From DASUAS01 sp963750045 (lineage in GTDB: Bacteria > Actinomycetota > Acidimicrobiia > IMCC26256 > DASPTH01): a stretch of DNA of 64,000 nt. Below the pieces are notes generated by a model, which saw nothing but the letters and a program-made list of their open reading frames with translations, was not told the origin of the DNA and ran no database searches. The first letter of the stretch is position 1; every line of letters begins with the position of its first letter. Of this stretch, positions 9,804-18,659 are shown piece after piece. A program made the position numbers and the translations under genes. The stretch lies in NCBI GenBank assembly GCA_963750045.1, contig CAVVPD010000004.1, forward strand, positions 673,198 through 737,197. The letters are read 5' to 3'.

Positions 9804-9940
9804 GCGCACCGTCTCCTCCCGGCTCGCCCGCCGTTCCTGCCACTTGCCCGCCGCCTGCCACTCTGCGTGGGGGGCTGGACGCTGTATGTGTCCAAGGAAG
9901 TGTAACCGCGTCCGTCGCGGGCACACGCCATACCCCGGCG

Positions 9941-10114
9941 TCACGCCTCCGTGTTCAGCCCGGAGTGGGGTCGGAGGTAGTCGCACATCGGGAAGAAGCG
10001 CACCCGTCCAGACGCGAGGAACCGGTGGTCGACGAGCGCATCGACGAATGCCGTCCCGAGCACGCCCGCGCCGACGACCAGGTCGTCGGTCTCGATGGTC
10101 GAGTCCGGTGCCAC
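9941..10114 (-). pseudogene. Relic of a flavin-containing monooxygenase (internal deletion)
   Basis: A 57-codon open frame, GTG to TGA. It reads as the N-terminal Rossmann motif of an FAD-dependent monooxygenase (TIETDDLVVGAGVLGTAFV) fused directly to a later piece of such proteins (SGRVRFFPMCDYLRP), then stops. The several dozen residues normally separating these motifs, and all of the downstream protein, are absent. This is best read as a gene collapsed by an internal deletion and loss of its 3' part. It lies just upstream of the ferredoxin/P450 operon on the same strand. Family assignment rests on recalled motif similarity. Confidence 0.55.
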
Positions 10115-10153
10115 GCCCCCGACGATAGGTCAGTCACCGCGACGGTGGACCCG

Positions 10154-10774
10154 CTACCCGACCTTCGTCCACGTCCCGCAATTGTCCGAGGTGAATCCCG
10201 CATCGCCCGCTTCGATGGTCACGGTCTGGGGACCACCGGTCGTGACACTGCTCTGGGTGATCTCGCCGACCGTGCCGCCGAACCCGGTGAGGCGCGCCCA
10301 GTAGCACGCAGCTTTCGGCTTCGCCGACGACGCACCCGGGCTGGTGTAGACCCCCGTCGCGAGCTCGTAGCCAACCTTGAAATCGCCGGGACCGAACGGT
10401 TGTCCTGGGGTCGCGAGAGGCTTCGCGAAATGCCCGGGCTCCTGCCAGAACGGTAGACATCCGCGCTGTTCGAATCCGGCGTCCGTGGGACTGATCTGGA
10501 CGTAGCGCGGACCGCGATGTGACAGATCATCGGCGATGACGTCTCCGGGTTGCCCGCTGAACGCTTGCAGGCGCGCCCAGTAGCACGCGTCGCCGCCGAG
10601 CGTGCGCCACAAGCCAGGAGGAAGCCCTCCACTGCCGAGACTTCCGGTGGCGTAGATGCCAGGTCCGGCACACGCCGCAGCCAGGAGGCCCGCGCCGCCT
10701 ATGAACGCGAGCGTCCAGAGCGTCCGCAACGGTCTCCTGCCGATTCGCTTGAAGCGTTCACCGAGAGCACGCAC
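10154..10774 (-). CDS. Secreted/lipoprotein-like protein with two ACYWARL repeats
   Basis: A 206-residue protein with an N-terminal basic segment and one hydrophobic helix ending 'GLLAAACAG', compatible with a signal anchor or lipobox. Two copies of an actinobacterial secreted domain follow. Each contains '(A)CYWARL..F(G/S)G' and ends in a 'DAGF...C' segment ('DAGFEQRGCLPF' and 'DAGFTSDNCGTW'), suggesting one disulfide per repeat. Function unknown. GTG start at 10774. It sits alone between the monooxygenase relic and the binding-protein gene. Confidence 0.75.
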   Translation of the reverse strand: MRALGERFKRIGRRPLRTLWTLAFIGGAGLLAAACAGPGIYATGSLGSGGLPPGLWRTLGGDACYWARLQAFSGQPGDVIADDLSHRGPRYVQISPTDAGFEQRGCLPFWQEPGHFAKPLATPGQPFGPGDFKVGYELATGVYTSPGASSAKPKAACYWARLTGFGGTVGEITQSSVTTGGPQTVTIEAGDAGFTSDNCGTWTKVG

Positions 10775-10933
10775 AGACCCTCCCCGACAGACTCACCACA
10801 CGATCGACATGCCTTTACCCTCGGATCGGCGGCTCGAAACTCGCGAACCTCAGGTGAGGTCGTCGAGCTCTCCGTGCCGCGCCCGTCGACGTACCAGGGT
10901 CCGATCGCGTTCGTGGCGGGACCACCGGCCCGG

Positions 10934-12265
10934 CTACCTGATCAGGTTGTCCTGCACGGTCACGTAGTTCGACTTCTTGCAGTCGAACGTGCCCGCCTTC
11001 TCGGGATGGACGCGGACGAACCTGCCGTGCTTCACCTGGATGAGCACGAAGCAGCTCGACGTCTTCTTGTTCGCGATGTCGGTCGTGCCGATGATGCCAC
11101 CGGCGTCGAAGCTGGTGAGCTTCTGCAGGCCCGCGAGCAGGTTCTCGCGCGTGACCGCGTTCACGCCCTGTGTGGCGACGAGGTCGTTCATGACCTGCTG
11201 GAACGCGAGGCCTGCGACGTAGGAGTACACGCCGAGGCCGGTGGTTTTGGAGGAGCCGATGTTCTTGACCATGGTGGCCAGCGCCTCGTTGTGCTTCGTC
11301 TCGCTGAACGGCAGGTACGCGAGCCACATGTAGGTGCCCTCGGTCACGCCGCCGCCGGTCTCGATGTACTTCGGGTCGTAGCACGCGCCCGTGCACTGCC
11401 ACGTGATCTTCGAGGAGTCGACGCTCTGCAGCGCCGCTTCCCGCTGCATCTCGACCATCTGGGAGTACGCGAGGCCATCGAACACGTAGTTCGAGTTGTC
11501 GGCCTTCAACTGTTGCACGACCGGCGTGTACGCGCTCGCCGGGTCACGGCCCGACTTGGTGACCTCCTGGTCCTTCCTGATGCCGGCCTGGTACGCCACG
11601 TCGGCCTGCACCTTGATGCCGCGGTACGCGTCCTTCGTGTCGTTCGGCAGCACGAACGCCCCGTGCAGATCCTTGTCGACGTTCTTCAGGAGCCACTTTG
11701 CCGCGCCCTGCTGACTCTGGTAGGTCTGCGGGTCCTGATTCGCCGTGTCGCACAGCAGCTGCGGCGGCTGCGCCGGGAAGGACACCGCCGCGCACTGGTG
11801 CGGCACGCCGGTCACGATCCCGCCGATGTCGGGCAGGCCGATGGCCTGGCCGTTCTTGTCCGTGCAGTTGACTTCGTCGTCGACGCTCGTGAGAAAGAGC
11901 ATCGCGCTGCCCACGACGGCGAAGTCGTTCTGGCAGGCCTCGATCATCGCCTTGCGCGACTCGTTCGGGTTGAGCTGCGAGTCGTAGAAGTCCACGACGA
12001 CCTTGCGGCCACCGATGCCGCCCTGCTGGTTGATCGTCTTCACCGCGCCGTTCACCGCGTCGACCGAGCCCTGGAAGAGCCCGGGCTGATACGGGTTGTC
12101 GACGTCGGCGATCACCGCGATGCGGATCTCCGTGGCGCTGACACCGATGTCGGTGGCCGTCGGCTTCTCCTTGGCCGCGCGGGTGCTCGCACCGGCGACG
12201 CCGCCGGCCACCGCGAGGCCCAGGACGACGAGCACGACGACGATCAAGGTACCGGGACGCTTCAC
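10934..12265 (-). CDS. LivK-like ABC transporter substrate-binding protein (orphan)
   Basis: This 442-residue periplasmic-binding-type protein has a signal segment (TLIVVVLVVLGLAVAGGVAG), then the branched-chain amino acid / amide receptor fold ('IRIAVIADVDNPYQPGLF', 'GGIGGRKVVVDFYDSQLNP'). In actinobacteria this class often binds aromatic or steroid-like carboxylates as well as amino acids. No permease or ATPase gene is in the window, so it must work with a distant transporter or act as a sensor. GTG at 12265 is chosen because GGGGAAC lies just before it. It follows the extradiol dioxygenase on the same strand. A paralog lies at 28226-29564. Confidence 0.88.
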   Translation of the reverse strand: MKRPGTLIVVVLVVLGLAVAGGVAGASTRAAKEKPTATDIGVSATEIRIAVIADVDNPYQPGLFQGSVDAVNGAVKTINQQGGIGGRKVVVDFYDSQLNPNESRKAMIEACQNDFAVVGSAMLFLTSVDDEVNCTDKNGQAIGLPDIGGIVTGVPHQCAAVSFPAQPPQLLCDTANQDPQTYQSQQGAAKWLLKNVDKDLHGAFVLPNDTKDAYRGIKVQADVAYQAGIRKDQEVTKSGRDPASAYTPVVQQLKADNSNYVFDGLAYSQMVEMQREAALQSVDSSKITWQCTGACYDPKYIETGGGVTEGTYMWLAYLPFSETKHNEALATMVKNIGSSKTTGLGVYSYVAGLAFQQVMNDLVATQGVNAVTRENLLAGLQKLTSFDAGGIIGTTDIANKKTSSCFVLIQVKHGRFVRVHPEKAGTFDCKKSNYVTVQDNLIR

Positions 12266-12329
12266 ACGTTCCCCCTGCTCCTGGAGGCACCGCCGCGGTG
12301 GGCGGCGGGATGTGAGGTGGGGCACGCCA

Positions 12330-13226
12330 TCAGTCCGCGCTCCCCCACCGGTGGCCCCAGTAGCTCACCGCGGTGATCTCCGTCGCGACCCAGGTGGCGG
12401 GATCCACCAGGCGCCCGCCGGTTCCGTACTCCACGTCGAACCCGCCGGGCGTCCCGACGTAGAACGAGACCATGTGGTCGTTGGTGTGACGTCCGAGCGA
12501 CGCCGAGATCGGGACCTCGAGGTCACGGCAGCGGTCGAGGCCACGCCCGACCGCGTCGAGATCGTCGACCTCGACCATGAGGTGCACGATGCCGCTCGGC
12601 ACCGGCCCCTCGAACAGGGCGAGGCTGTGGTGTCGGGGGTTGCAGCCGAGGAACCGGATCCACGCGTCGCCCTTCTCGGGATCGCGCCCGGGGATGATCG
12701 CGCCCGGGAGGCGCATGGAATCGCGGTGCTGGAATCCGAGGATCCCCTCGTAGAACCCCATCGCCGCGTCCATCTCCGGCTCCGGCAGGACCACGTGCCC
12801 GAGCCCGAGGTCTCCCGCCACGAAGCGGCTCCCGGCTCTCGGCGCCAGCGGACGGTGGTCGAGGGCCGGTCCGGCGTAGATCTCCAGGCGGGTGCCGCCC
12901 GGGTCGCAGACGTGCACCAGCGCTTCGACCCGGCGGTCCGCCAGCTCCTCGGGCGTCGCGCCGCGTACCGCGACGCCCGCGCCCTCGAGCGCGGTGGTGA
13001 CCCGTGCCAGCGCCCGGAGGCCGGACGCCTCCCAACCGACCGCCGCGAGCCCGTCCACATCGGAGGCCGTGACGACGAGCCGGGCGGGACGATCGTCGAT
13101 CCGCACCCGTAGCGCGGAGTCCCCGTCGCGGACCACCTCGGTGTCGAGGCCGTCCCGGAGGAACCGCTCCCACGCGTCGAGGTCGGTCGCGTCCAGTCTC
13201 AGGTAGCCCAGTGCGTGGATGTCCAT
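12330..13226 (-). CDS. hsaC-like: Type I extradiol (catechol meta-cleavage) dioxygenase
   Basis: This 298-residue two-domain VOC protein should open a catechol ring next to the diol using Fe(II) and O2. The C-terminal domain carries the 2-His-1-Glu triad: His144 in 'LGHVVL', His200 in 'RHHSLAL' and Glu266 in 'DVEYGTG'. The catalytic-region residues of the BphC/HsaC class (His215 in 'VHLMVEV', then 'GRHTNDHMVSFY') are also present. Length matches BphC/HsaC. It lies in the same run as the hydroxylase, hydrolase, hydratase, aldolase and dehydrogenase of the meta pathway, though separated from them by the sulfatase, IclR and SDR genes. The true substrate is not known. Confidence 0.9.
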   Translation of the reverse strand: MDIHALGYLRLDATDLDAWERFLRDGLDTEVVRDGDSALRVRIDDRPARLVVTASDVDGLAAVGWEASGLRALARVTTALEGAGVAVRGATPEELADRRVEALVHVCDPGGTRLEIYAGPALDHRPLAPRAGSRFVAGDLGLGHVVLPEPEMDAAMGFYEGILGFQHRDSMRLPGAIIPGRDPEKGDAWIRFLGCNPRHHSLALFEGPVPSGIVHLMVEVDDLDAVGRGLDRCRDLEVPISASLGRHTNDHMVSFYVGTPGGFDVEYGTGGRLVDPATWVATEITAVSYWGHRWGSAD

Positions 13227-13387
13227 GTGCTCTCCAGTTCGGTGCGCCGGCCCGGCCCGCGGGTTCGATCCGCTCGATCGGCGACGCGCCGGTCGGCCCC
13301 CTCGGCGGCGCAGCTCCACTGTGCCCGGCGGCGCAGCTCGCGTCCCCGTTCCGGTCCCGGCCAACGGAATCCGTCGGTCCGCGCGAG

Positions 13388-14227
13388 TCAGGTCCCGGAC
13401 ACCAGCCGATCCCCGGGCAGCGCGCGGTCGCCGTAGAGGCGGGCTTGGTAGCGGCGCATCCCCGCCAGCCACCGGTCGATGTCGTCGGCCTTCTGCACCG
13501 CGTACCCGGCGACCTCGGGGTGTGGGAGGACCCAGAAGCGCTCGGCGGCGACGGCCTCGACGCTCTGCCGGGCGACATCGTCGGCCTCCAGCACCGCGTC
13601 GGAGGACGGCACGCCGAGCGGGCCGTCGGCCGACGGGTCCGCCACGCGGGCGTCGGGGCTGTTCGCCGTGATGTTGGTCCTCACCGCCTGCGGACACAGG
13701 ACCGACACCCGGATCCCCTGGTGATGGTGGGTGATGGCGAGCCACTCGGCGAGCGCCACCGCGGCGTGCTTCGTGATCGTGTAGCCCATCGAACCGACCT
13801 GGGTGAGCAGGCCGGCCGCCGACGCGGTGTTGAGGAGGTAGCCCTGGCCCCGGGCGATCATCGACGGCAGCACGGCGCGCGCCGCGTGCACGTGCGCGAG
13901 AACGTGCACCTCCCACAAGGCCTGGAGGACCTCGTCGGGTTCCTCGACCCCGCCCTGGGTCACGAAGCCGGCGTTCGAGCAGAAGAGGTCGATGGCCCCG
14001 TGGGCCGACTCCGTCGAGCTCACCAGATCCGCGATGGCCGCCTCGTCGCGGACGTCGAGCGTCGCCGCAGTTCCACCGATGGACGCCGCCACCGACTCGG
14101 CCGCGTCGCCGTCGCGATCGGCCACCACCACGTGTCTGGCGCCGGCGTCCGTCGCCGCCCGCGCCAGCGCCGCGCCGATGCCGGAGCCGCCACCGGTGAC
14201 CACCACGACCCTGTCGACGAGATCCAT
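13388..14227 (-). CDS. Short-chain dehydrogenase/reductase
   Basis: This 279-residue classical SDR has the NAD(P) motif 'TGGGSGIG' at residues 11-18, 'SNAG' in place of NNAG, a catalytic Ser in 'NTASAAG' and the YxxxK pair in 'YTITK'. Aspartate after beta-2 ('VVADRD') favours NAD(H). The ATG at 14227 starts the protein directly at the Rossmann strand. It lies between the sulfatase and the extradiol dioxygenase on the same strand, so it may oxidise or reduce a hydroxyl group of the same substrate. Confidence 0.9.
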   Translation of the reverse strand: MDLVDRVVVVTGGGSGIGAALARAATDAGARHVVVADRDGDAAESVAASIGGTAATLDVRDEAAIADLVSSTESAHGAIDLFCSNAGFVTQGGVEEPDEVLQALWEVHVLAHVHAARAVLPSMIARGQGYLLNTASAAGLLTQVGSMGYTITKHAAVALAEWLAITHHHQGIRVSVLCPQAVRTNITANSPDARVADPSADGPLGVPSSDAVLEADDVARQSVEAVAAERFWVLPHPEVAGYAVQKADDIDRWLAGMRRYQARLYGDRALPGDRLVSGT

Positions 14228-14338
14228 GGCCGGACGGTACGCACCGGCGCAGCTCCGCTCAACGGTGCATCCCGCCCATCGGGACACCCGGTCGCCTGCG
14301 ACCGGCGACGTCGCGGCCGGCGTCGGAACCCGACCGCG

Positions 14339-16618
14339 CTACTGGGCGGCGCGACCCGCAGCCCGGATCGCCTCGACCAGGTTCTGCGGGTCGTACGGGG
14401 CTGCCGGCCCGGGCCGGTAGGTGACCGCGACCAACCGACCGGAGTACGGGAACGCCCCGTGGCGCTCGTACATGCTCCACGCGACCGGGGAGCGGCGATC
14501 GATCCCCACGTCGATGCCCTGGAACGGCGCGAACCCCAGCAGCATCTGCGCGCCGGGCATGGAGGCGACCGCGGTCCCGTCGACGATGAGCTCGAAGTCC
14601 CACGTGAACCCGGCGCCGGCGACGGCACGGAGGCTGACGGTGCGAGGCCCGGCGGCGAGGTGCCCGCCGTCGAGCAGGAACATCTCGCCGTAGTGGTTGT
14701 ACGCGAAGTGCAGCTCCCCCTGCTCGACGTAGATCGCGTAGCCGCCGCCCTGGTCGCCGTGGGCGACGAGGACCCCTTGGTCGTCCGGGCCGTGGTCGAG
14801 CTCGACGTCGACGGTGAAGTCCCGGAAGGCGATCAGCTGCTGCGACCGGTACCGCTCCAGGGTCGGCGTGCCCGGGAGGAGGCGGACCTCGCGGTGGAAG
14901 GCTTCGTCGTCGGGGCGCCGCAGGAGCTGGAGCAGGCCGGTGCCGTCGTCGAGGGGGAAGACCTGGTTGCCCCACGCGGCCGACTCCCACCCGTCGGCGA
15001 GCTCTCGGACCTTGTCGGGCCGGTCCGGAGCCAGGTCGATCACCTCGGTCGGGTCGGCTGCGATGTCGTACAGCTCCCACTCGCCGTCGTCGTAGGGCGT
15101 GCCCCGCTGGTGGAGGGCGACCAGCTTCCACCCGTCCCGGTAGAAGCTGCGGTTCCCGAAGCACTCGGAGTACTGCTCGACGTGGGTGCTCTGGGAGGCG
15201 CCGTGGGAGACGGCGGCGGCGAAGCTGGACCCGTCCCGGTCCTGGCGGGCGGGGAGCCCGACCAGGTCGAGGATCGTGGGGTAGAGGTCGGTCACGTACT
15301 GGTACTGGTCACGAAGACCACCCCGGTCGCCGGCGTTGATCCCCGAGGGCCACGACACGACCAACGGGACGCGAACGCCGCCGGCGTGGGTGGTGGACTT
15401 GTACAGCCGGAACGGGGTGTTCGACGCCATCCCCCATCCGCGCGGGTAGTGCACGAGGGTCTGCGGGCCGCCGATCAGCTCGGGATCGCGCTCGACGTCG
15501 AGGTTCCACCCGGTCATGCCCGTGAAGCCACCGAACTTCTTGTAGTAGCTGCGGGAGCCTGTCGCACCACCCTCCTCGGTGGCTCCGTTGTCGGAGGTGA
15601 AGATCACCACCGTGTCGTCCAGGTCCCCCAGCGCCTCCAGCGCGTCGAGCACCCGGGCGAGGTTCTGGTCGACGTTGTCGACCATCGCCGCGTACACCTC
15701 CATGTAGCGGGCGAACAGGGCCTGCTCCTCGTCGGTGTGCGCCGACCAGGCCTCCACCTCGTGGCCCGCCTCGTGGTTCCGGGGCGGAAGAGGGGTTCCG
15801 GGCGGAAAGATCCCCATCTCCTGCTGCCGGGCGAAGCGCGCCTCCCGAACGGCGTCCCACCCGACGTCGTAGCGACCGCGGTGGCGGACGAGGTCGGACG
15901 CCTTGGCGTGCAGCGGCCCGTGGACCGCGCCGTGGGCGAGGTAGAGGAAGAAGGGTCGCGTCGCGTCGTGGGCGCGCAGCTCCTTCAGGTAGCGGATCGC
16001 CTGGTCGGTGATGTCGTCGGTGAAGTAGTAGCCCTCGGGGTACTCGTCGACGTCCACCGGCGAGTTGTCCCGGACCAGGTAATGGGGCTGGTGGAGGTTC
16101 GTCCAGCCCTCCAGCACCCCGTAGTAGCGCTCGAACCCGTGCTGGAGCGGCCACGACTCCCGCGGTGCGCCACCGTGCATGGCGCTGTCGCGGGTCAGGT
16201 GCCACTTGCCGACCGCATAGGTCGCGTAGCCCGCGGCGCGCAGCGCCTCCGGAAGGGTCTCGACCGACGGGTCGATCTCCATCGTCCACCCGGGGAAGCC
16301 GGGGTCGAAGTTGGCGACCCCGGCGAAGCCCGCCCGGTGGGGGTTCAGCCCGGTCTGGATCGCCGCCCGTGCGGGCGAGCAGAGCGGCGCGGTGTGGTAG
16401 TTCGTGAACCGGATGCCACCGGCCGCGAGGTGGTCGATCGTCGGCGTCGGGATCTCGGATCCGTACGGTCCGATGTCGCTGAAGCCCATGTCGTCGAGCA
16501 GGACCAGCACGACGTTGGGGCTCCCCTCCGGGGGCCGGACCGGGGAGGGCCACCACGGCGTCGACTCCGCCACGGTGCGACCGACCACACCGCCGAACCG
16601 AGCGTCAGCGTTCGTCAT
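14339..16618 (-). CDS. Type I formylglycine sulfatase (arylsulfatase-like), 759 aa
   Basis: The enzyme hydrolyses an organic sulfate ester. It has the sulfatase signature Cys80-Ser-Pro-Ala-Arg84, whose cysteine would be converted to formylglycine. It also has the metal-binding 'LLDDMGFSD' near residue 41, 'VGKWHL', 'HGAVHGP' and 'TSDNGATEEGG'. The catalytic domain spans about residues 30-540. A C-terminal extension of about 200 residues resembles a beta-sandwich ('FTVDVELDHG', 'GGYAIYVEQGELHFAYN'). There is no signal peptide, so it is probably cytoplasmic and would need imported substrate. It lies inside the meta-cleavage cluster, downstream of iclR. A paralog with the same architecture lies divergently at 22983. 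Confidence 0.93.
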   Translation of the reverse strand: MTNADARFGGVVGRTVAESTPWWPSPVRPPEGSPNVVLVLLDDMGFSDIGPYGSEIPTPTIDHLAAGGIRFTNYHTAPLCSPARAAIQTGLNPHRAGFAGVANFDPGFPGWTMEIDPSVETLPEALRAAGYATYAVGKWHLTRDSAMHGGAPRESWPLQHGFERYYGVLEGWTNLHQPHYLVRDNSPVDVDEYPEGYYFTDDITDQAIRYLKELRAHDATRPFFLYLAHGAVHGPLHAKASDLVRHRGRYDVGWDAVREARFARQQEMGIFPPGTPLPPRNHEAGHEVEAWSAHTDEEQALFARYMEVYAAMVDNVDQNLARVLDALEALGDLDDTVVIFTSDNGATEEGGATGSRSYYKKFGGFTGMTGWNLDVERDPELIGGPQTLVHYPRGWGMASNTPFRLYKSTTHAGGVRVPLVVSWPSGINAGDRGGLRDQYQYVTDLYPTILDLVGLPARQDRDGSSFAAAVSHGASQSTHVEQYSECFGNRSFYRDGWKLVALHQRGTPYDDGEWELYDIAADPTEVIDLAPDRPDKVRELADGWESAAWGNQVFPLDDGTGLLQLLRRPDDEAFHREVRLLPGTPTLERYRSQQLIAFRDFTVDVELDHGPDDQGVLVAHGDQGGGYAIYVEQGELHFAYNHYGEMFLLDGGHLAAGPRTVSLRAVAGAGFTWDFELIVDGTAVASMPGAQMLLGFAPFQGIDVGIDRRSPVAWSMYERHGAFPYSGRLVAVTYRPGPAAPYDPQNLVEAIRAAGRAAQ

Positions 16619-16704
16619 CGTCGAGCATCTCCTGGTGCAGCGGACACGGCGCGTCGACGCGCAGGGCCGACACCCGCGGCGCGGGGCAGAGCGGCGCGGT
16701 CCGA

Positions 16705-17526
16705 TCAGCTCCGCTGGAAGCGGTCGTTCCAGATCGCAGCCGCGGTGTTGCGGACGAGCGGCGCCGTGGCATGGAGGTCGATGTGCGTCACCGGCCCGGT
16801 GACCGACACCGCAGCGATGGCGCGGCCGCTGCTGCGGAGGGGGGCGGCCACGCACGCCAGACCCTCGTAGGACTCCTGGTGATCGAAGGCCAACCCGGTC
16901 TCGGCGATGCGCTCCAGCTCGATCTCGAGGTCGCGCGGCTCGGTGAGGGTCCGGGACGTGCGCGCGGGGAGCTCCTGGGTCAGCGCCTCGGCGGCGGCGT
17001 CGCCGTCGAAGGCGAGCATCGCCTTGCCGAGCGCGGTGCAGTACGCGGGCTGCCGGCCCCCTTGGCGGGTGGGGAGGTGGAGTCCCCGCATGGGGATCCG
17101 CTCAAGGTACACGATGTCGGTGCCGTCGAGGATCGCCATCTGGACGGCGAGCCCGGTGGCGACCGACAGGGCGTGCAGGTGCGGGGAGGCGAGGTCGGAG
17201 AGACGGCTGCGACGCGAGGCCAGCCCGCCGATCTCGAACAGGCGCATCCCGATCCGGTAGCCGGAGACCTCCCGCTCGATCCACCCGATGGCCACGAGCT
17301 GATCGACCATCCGGTGCACCGTGGACTTGGGGAGCCCGGTCCGCTCGGTCAGCTCGTGCAACGTGAGCGCACCGTCGGCACGGTCGAAGGCGCCGATGAT
17401 GCAGTCGACCCGCCCCAGCACCGATCGCCGTGGCTCCCCCTCCCGATCGAAAGGAGCGTGGGGCAGCTCGGCAGGCGGCTCGAGTCGGCCGCACTCGGGC
17501 TGCGCGTCGAGCTGTGGTTGGCGCAC
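16705..17526 (-). CDS. IclR-family transcriptional regulator
   Basis: A 273-residue regulator with an N-terminal winged helix ('LTLHELTERTGLPKSTVHRMVDQLV') and a C-terminal effector-binding GAF-like domain ('YLERIPMRGLHLPTRQGGRQPAYCTALGKAMLAF'). IclR proteins commonly control aromatic catabolic operons in response to pathway intermediates. GTG at 17526 is chosen because GGGGGAGGAAC lies immediately upstream, stronger than any other candidate. It is in the middle of the sulfatase/meta-cleavage cluster and is its likely local regulator. The palindrome at 22662-22692 is a candidate target. Confidence 0.92.
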   Translation of the reverse strand: MRQPQLDAQPECGRLEPPAELPHAPFDREGEPRRSVLGRVDCIIGAFDRADGALTLHELTERTGLPKSTVHRMVDQLVAIGWIEREVSGYRIGMRLFEIGGLASRRSRLSDLASPHLHALSVATGLAVQMAILDGTDIVYLERIPMRGLHLPTRQGGRQPAYCTALGKAMLAFDGDAAAEALTQELPARTSRTLTEPRDLEIELERIAETGLAFDHQESYEGLACVAAPLRSSGRAIAAVSVTGPVTHIDLHATAPLVRNTAAAIWNDRFQRS

Positions 17527-17611
17527 GATGTTCCTCCCCCACGGCACCGAACGAGCGACGACGCTACCACGCTGCTCCCGGGCCGCTCCGAGTCCCGATG
17601 CCATCTTCGAG

Positions 17612-18658
17612 TCAACCAACGGGCGCCGGTGGCGCCTTCTCGGCGCTCAGCTCGACCGCGATGTCGATGATCTGGTCCTCCTGACCGCCGACCAGACGCC
17701 GCTCACCACAACGCAGGAGGATCTCCGCGCCCGAGACCCCGTAGCGATCGGCCGCTCGGTAGGCGTGGCGCAGGAAGCTCGAGTACACACCGGCGTAGCC
17801 CATGATCAGGCTCATGCGGTCGAGCACGCACTCGCCGTCCATCACCGGGCGCACCACCTCCTCGGCGACGTCGAAGATCTCGAGCGGGTCGATGCCCGAG
17901 CGGATCCCGAGCCGGTCGAGCACGGCGACCAGCGCCTCGGTGGGGGTGTTGCCCGATCCCGCACCGAACGAACGGGCGCAGCCGTCGACCTGGACGGCTC
18001 CGGCGCGGATCGCCAGCACGGTGTTGGCCACACCGAGCGAGAGGTTCTGGTGCCCGTGGAACCCGACCTGCGCATCCCCGCCCAGCTCGCCGACGAGGGC
18101 CGAGACGCGGTCGCCGACCTCCTCGAGGATCAAGGCCCCGGCGGAGTCGACGACATAGACGCACTGGCTTCCGGCCTCGGCCATCACCCGCGCCTGCGCG
18201 GCGAGGACCTCGGGCGGCTGGCTGTGGCTCATCATGAGGAACCCGACCGTCTCGAGGCCGAGCTCCCGGGCGATGGCGAAGTGCTGTCGCGCGATGTCGG
18301 CCTCGGTGCAGTGCGTCGCGACCCGGACCACCGAGACACCGATGTCCCGGCACGCCCGGATGTCGTCCATCGTCCCCACGCCGGGCAGCATCAGCGCCGC
18401 GATGCGCGAGCGCCCGCGTGCGGCCTCCACCGCGCTCTGCATGAGCACCCGCTCGTCGACCGCGGAGAAGCCGTAGTTGTAGGACGAGCCCGACAGGCCG
18501 TCACCGTGACTGACCTCGATGACGGGGACCCCGGCGCCGGCCAGGCCGTCGACCACCCGGCGCACGTCCTCGACGGTGAAGCGGTGCTCCTTGGCGTGGG
18601 AGCCGTCTCGCAGCGACGAGTCGGTGACCCGCACGTCCAGCGCGTCGGAAGAGGGCAT
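17612..18658 (-). CDS. hsaF-like: 4-hydroxy-2-oxovalerate aldolase-type lyase
   Basis: This 348-residue DRE-TIM barrel enzyme splits 4-hydroxy-2-oxoacids into pyruvate and an aldehyde. It has the N-terminal 'TDSSLRDGSHAKEH' motif with the catalytic Arg-Asp pair and the metal-binding 'GFHGHQNLSLGVANT'. The C-terminal helices typical of the HsaF/BphI/DmpG communication domain follow. The partner acylating dehydrogenase is encoded one base upstream, as expected for a bifunctional channeling complex. Homologs accept acetaldehyde- or propionaldehyde-yielding substrates; chain length is not readable here. Confidence 0.93.
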   Translation of the reverse strand: MPSSDALDVRVTDSSLRDGSHAKEHRFTVEDVRRVVDGLAGAGVPVIEVSHGDGLSGSSYNYGFSAVDERVLMQSAVEAARGRSRIAALMLPGVGTMDDIRACRDIGVSVVRVATHCTEADIARQHFAIARELGLETVGFLMMSHSQPPEVLAAQARVMAEAGSQCVYVVDSAGALILEEVGDRVSALVGELGGDAQVGFHGHQNLSLGVANTVLAIRAGAVQVDGCARSFGAGSGNTPTEALVAVLDRLGIRSGIDPLEIFDVAEEVVRPVMDGECVLDRMSLIMGYAGVYSSFLRHAYRAADRYGVSGAEILLRCGERRLVGGQEDQIIDIAVELSAEKAPPAPVG

Positions 18659-18659
18659 C

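Noticed and set aside
13211..16870. Very long plus-strand open frame (over 1200 codons)
   Set aside because: It is antisense to the extradiol dioxygenase 5' end, SDR and sulfatase, which have clear family motifs. It has no recognisable domain and shows the Arg/Val/Gly-rich composition of high-GC shadow frames.
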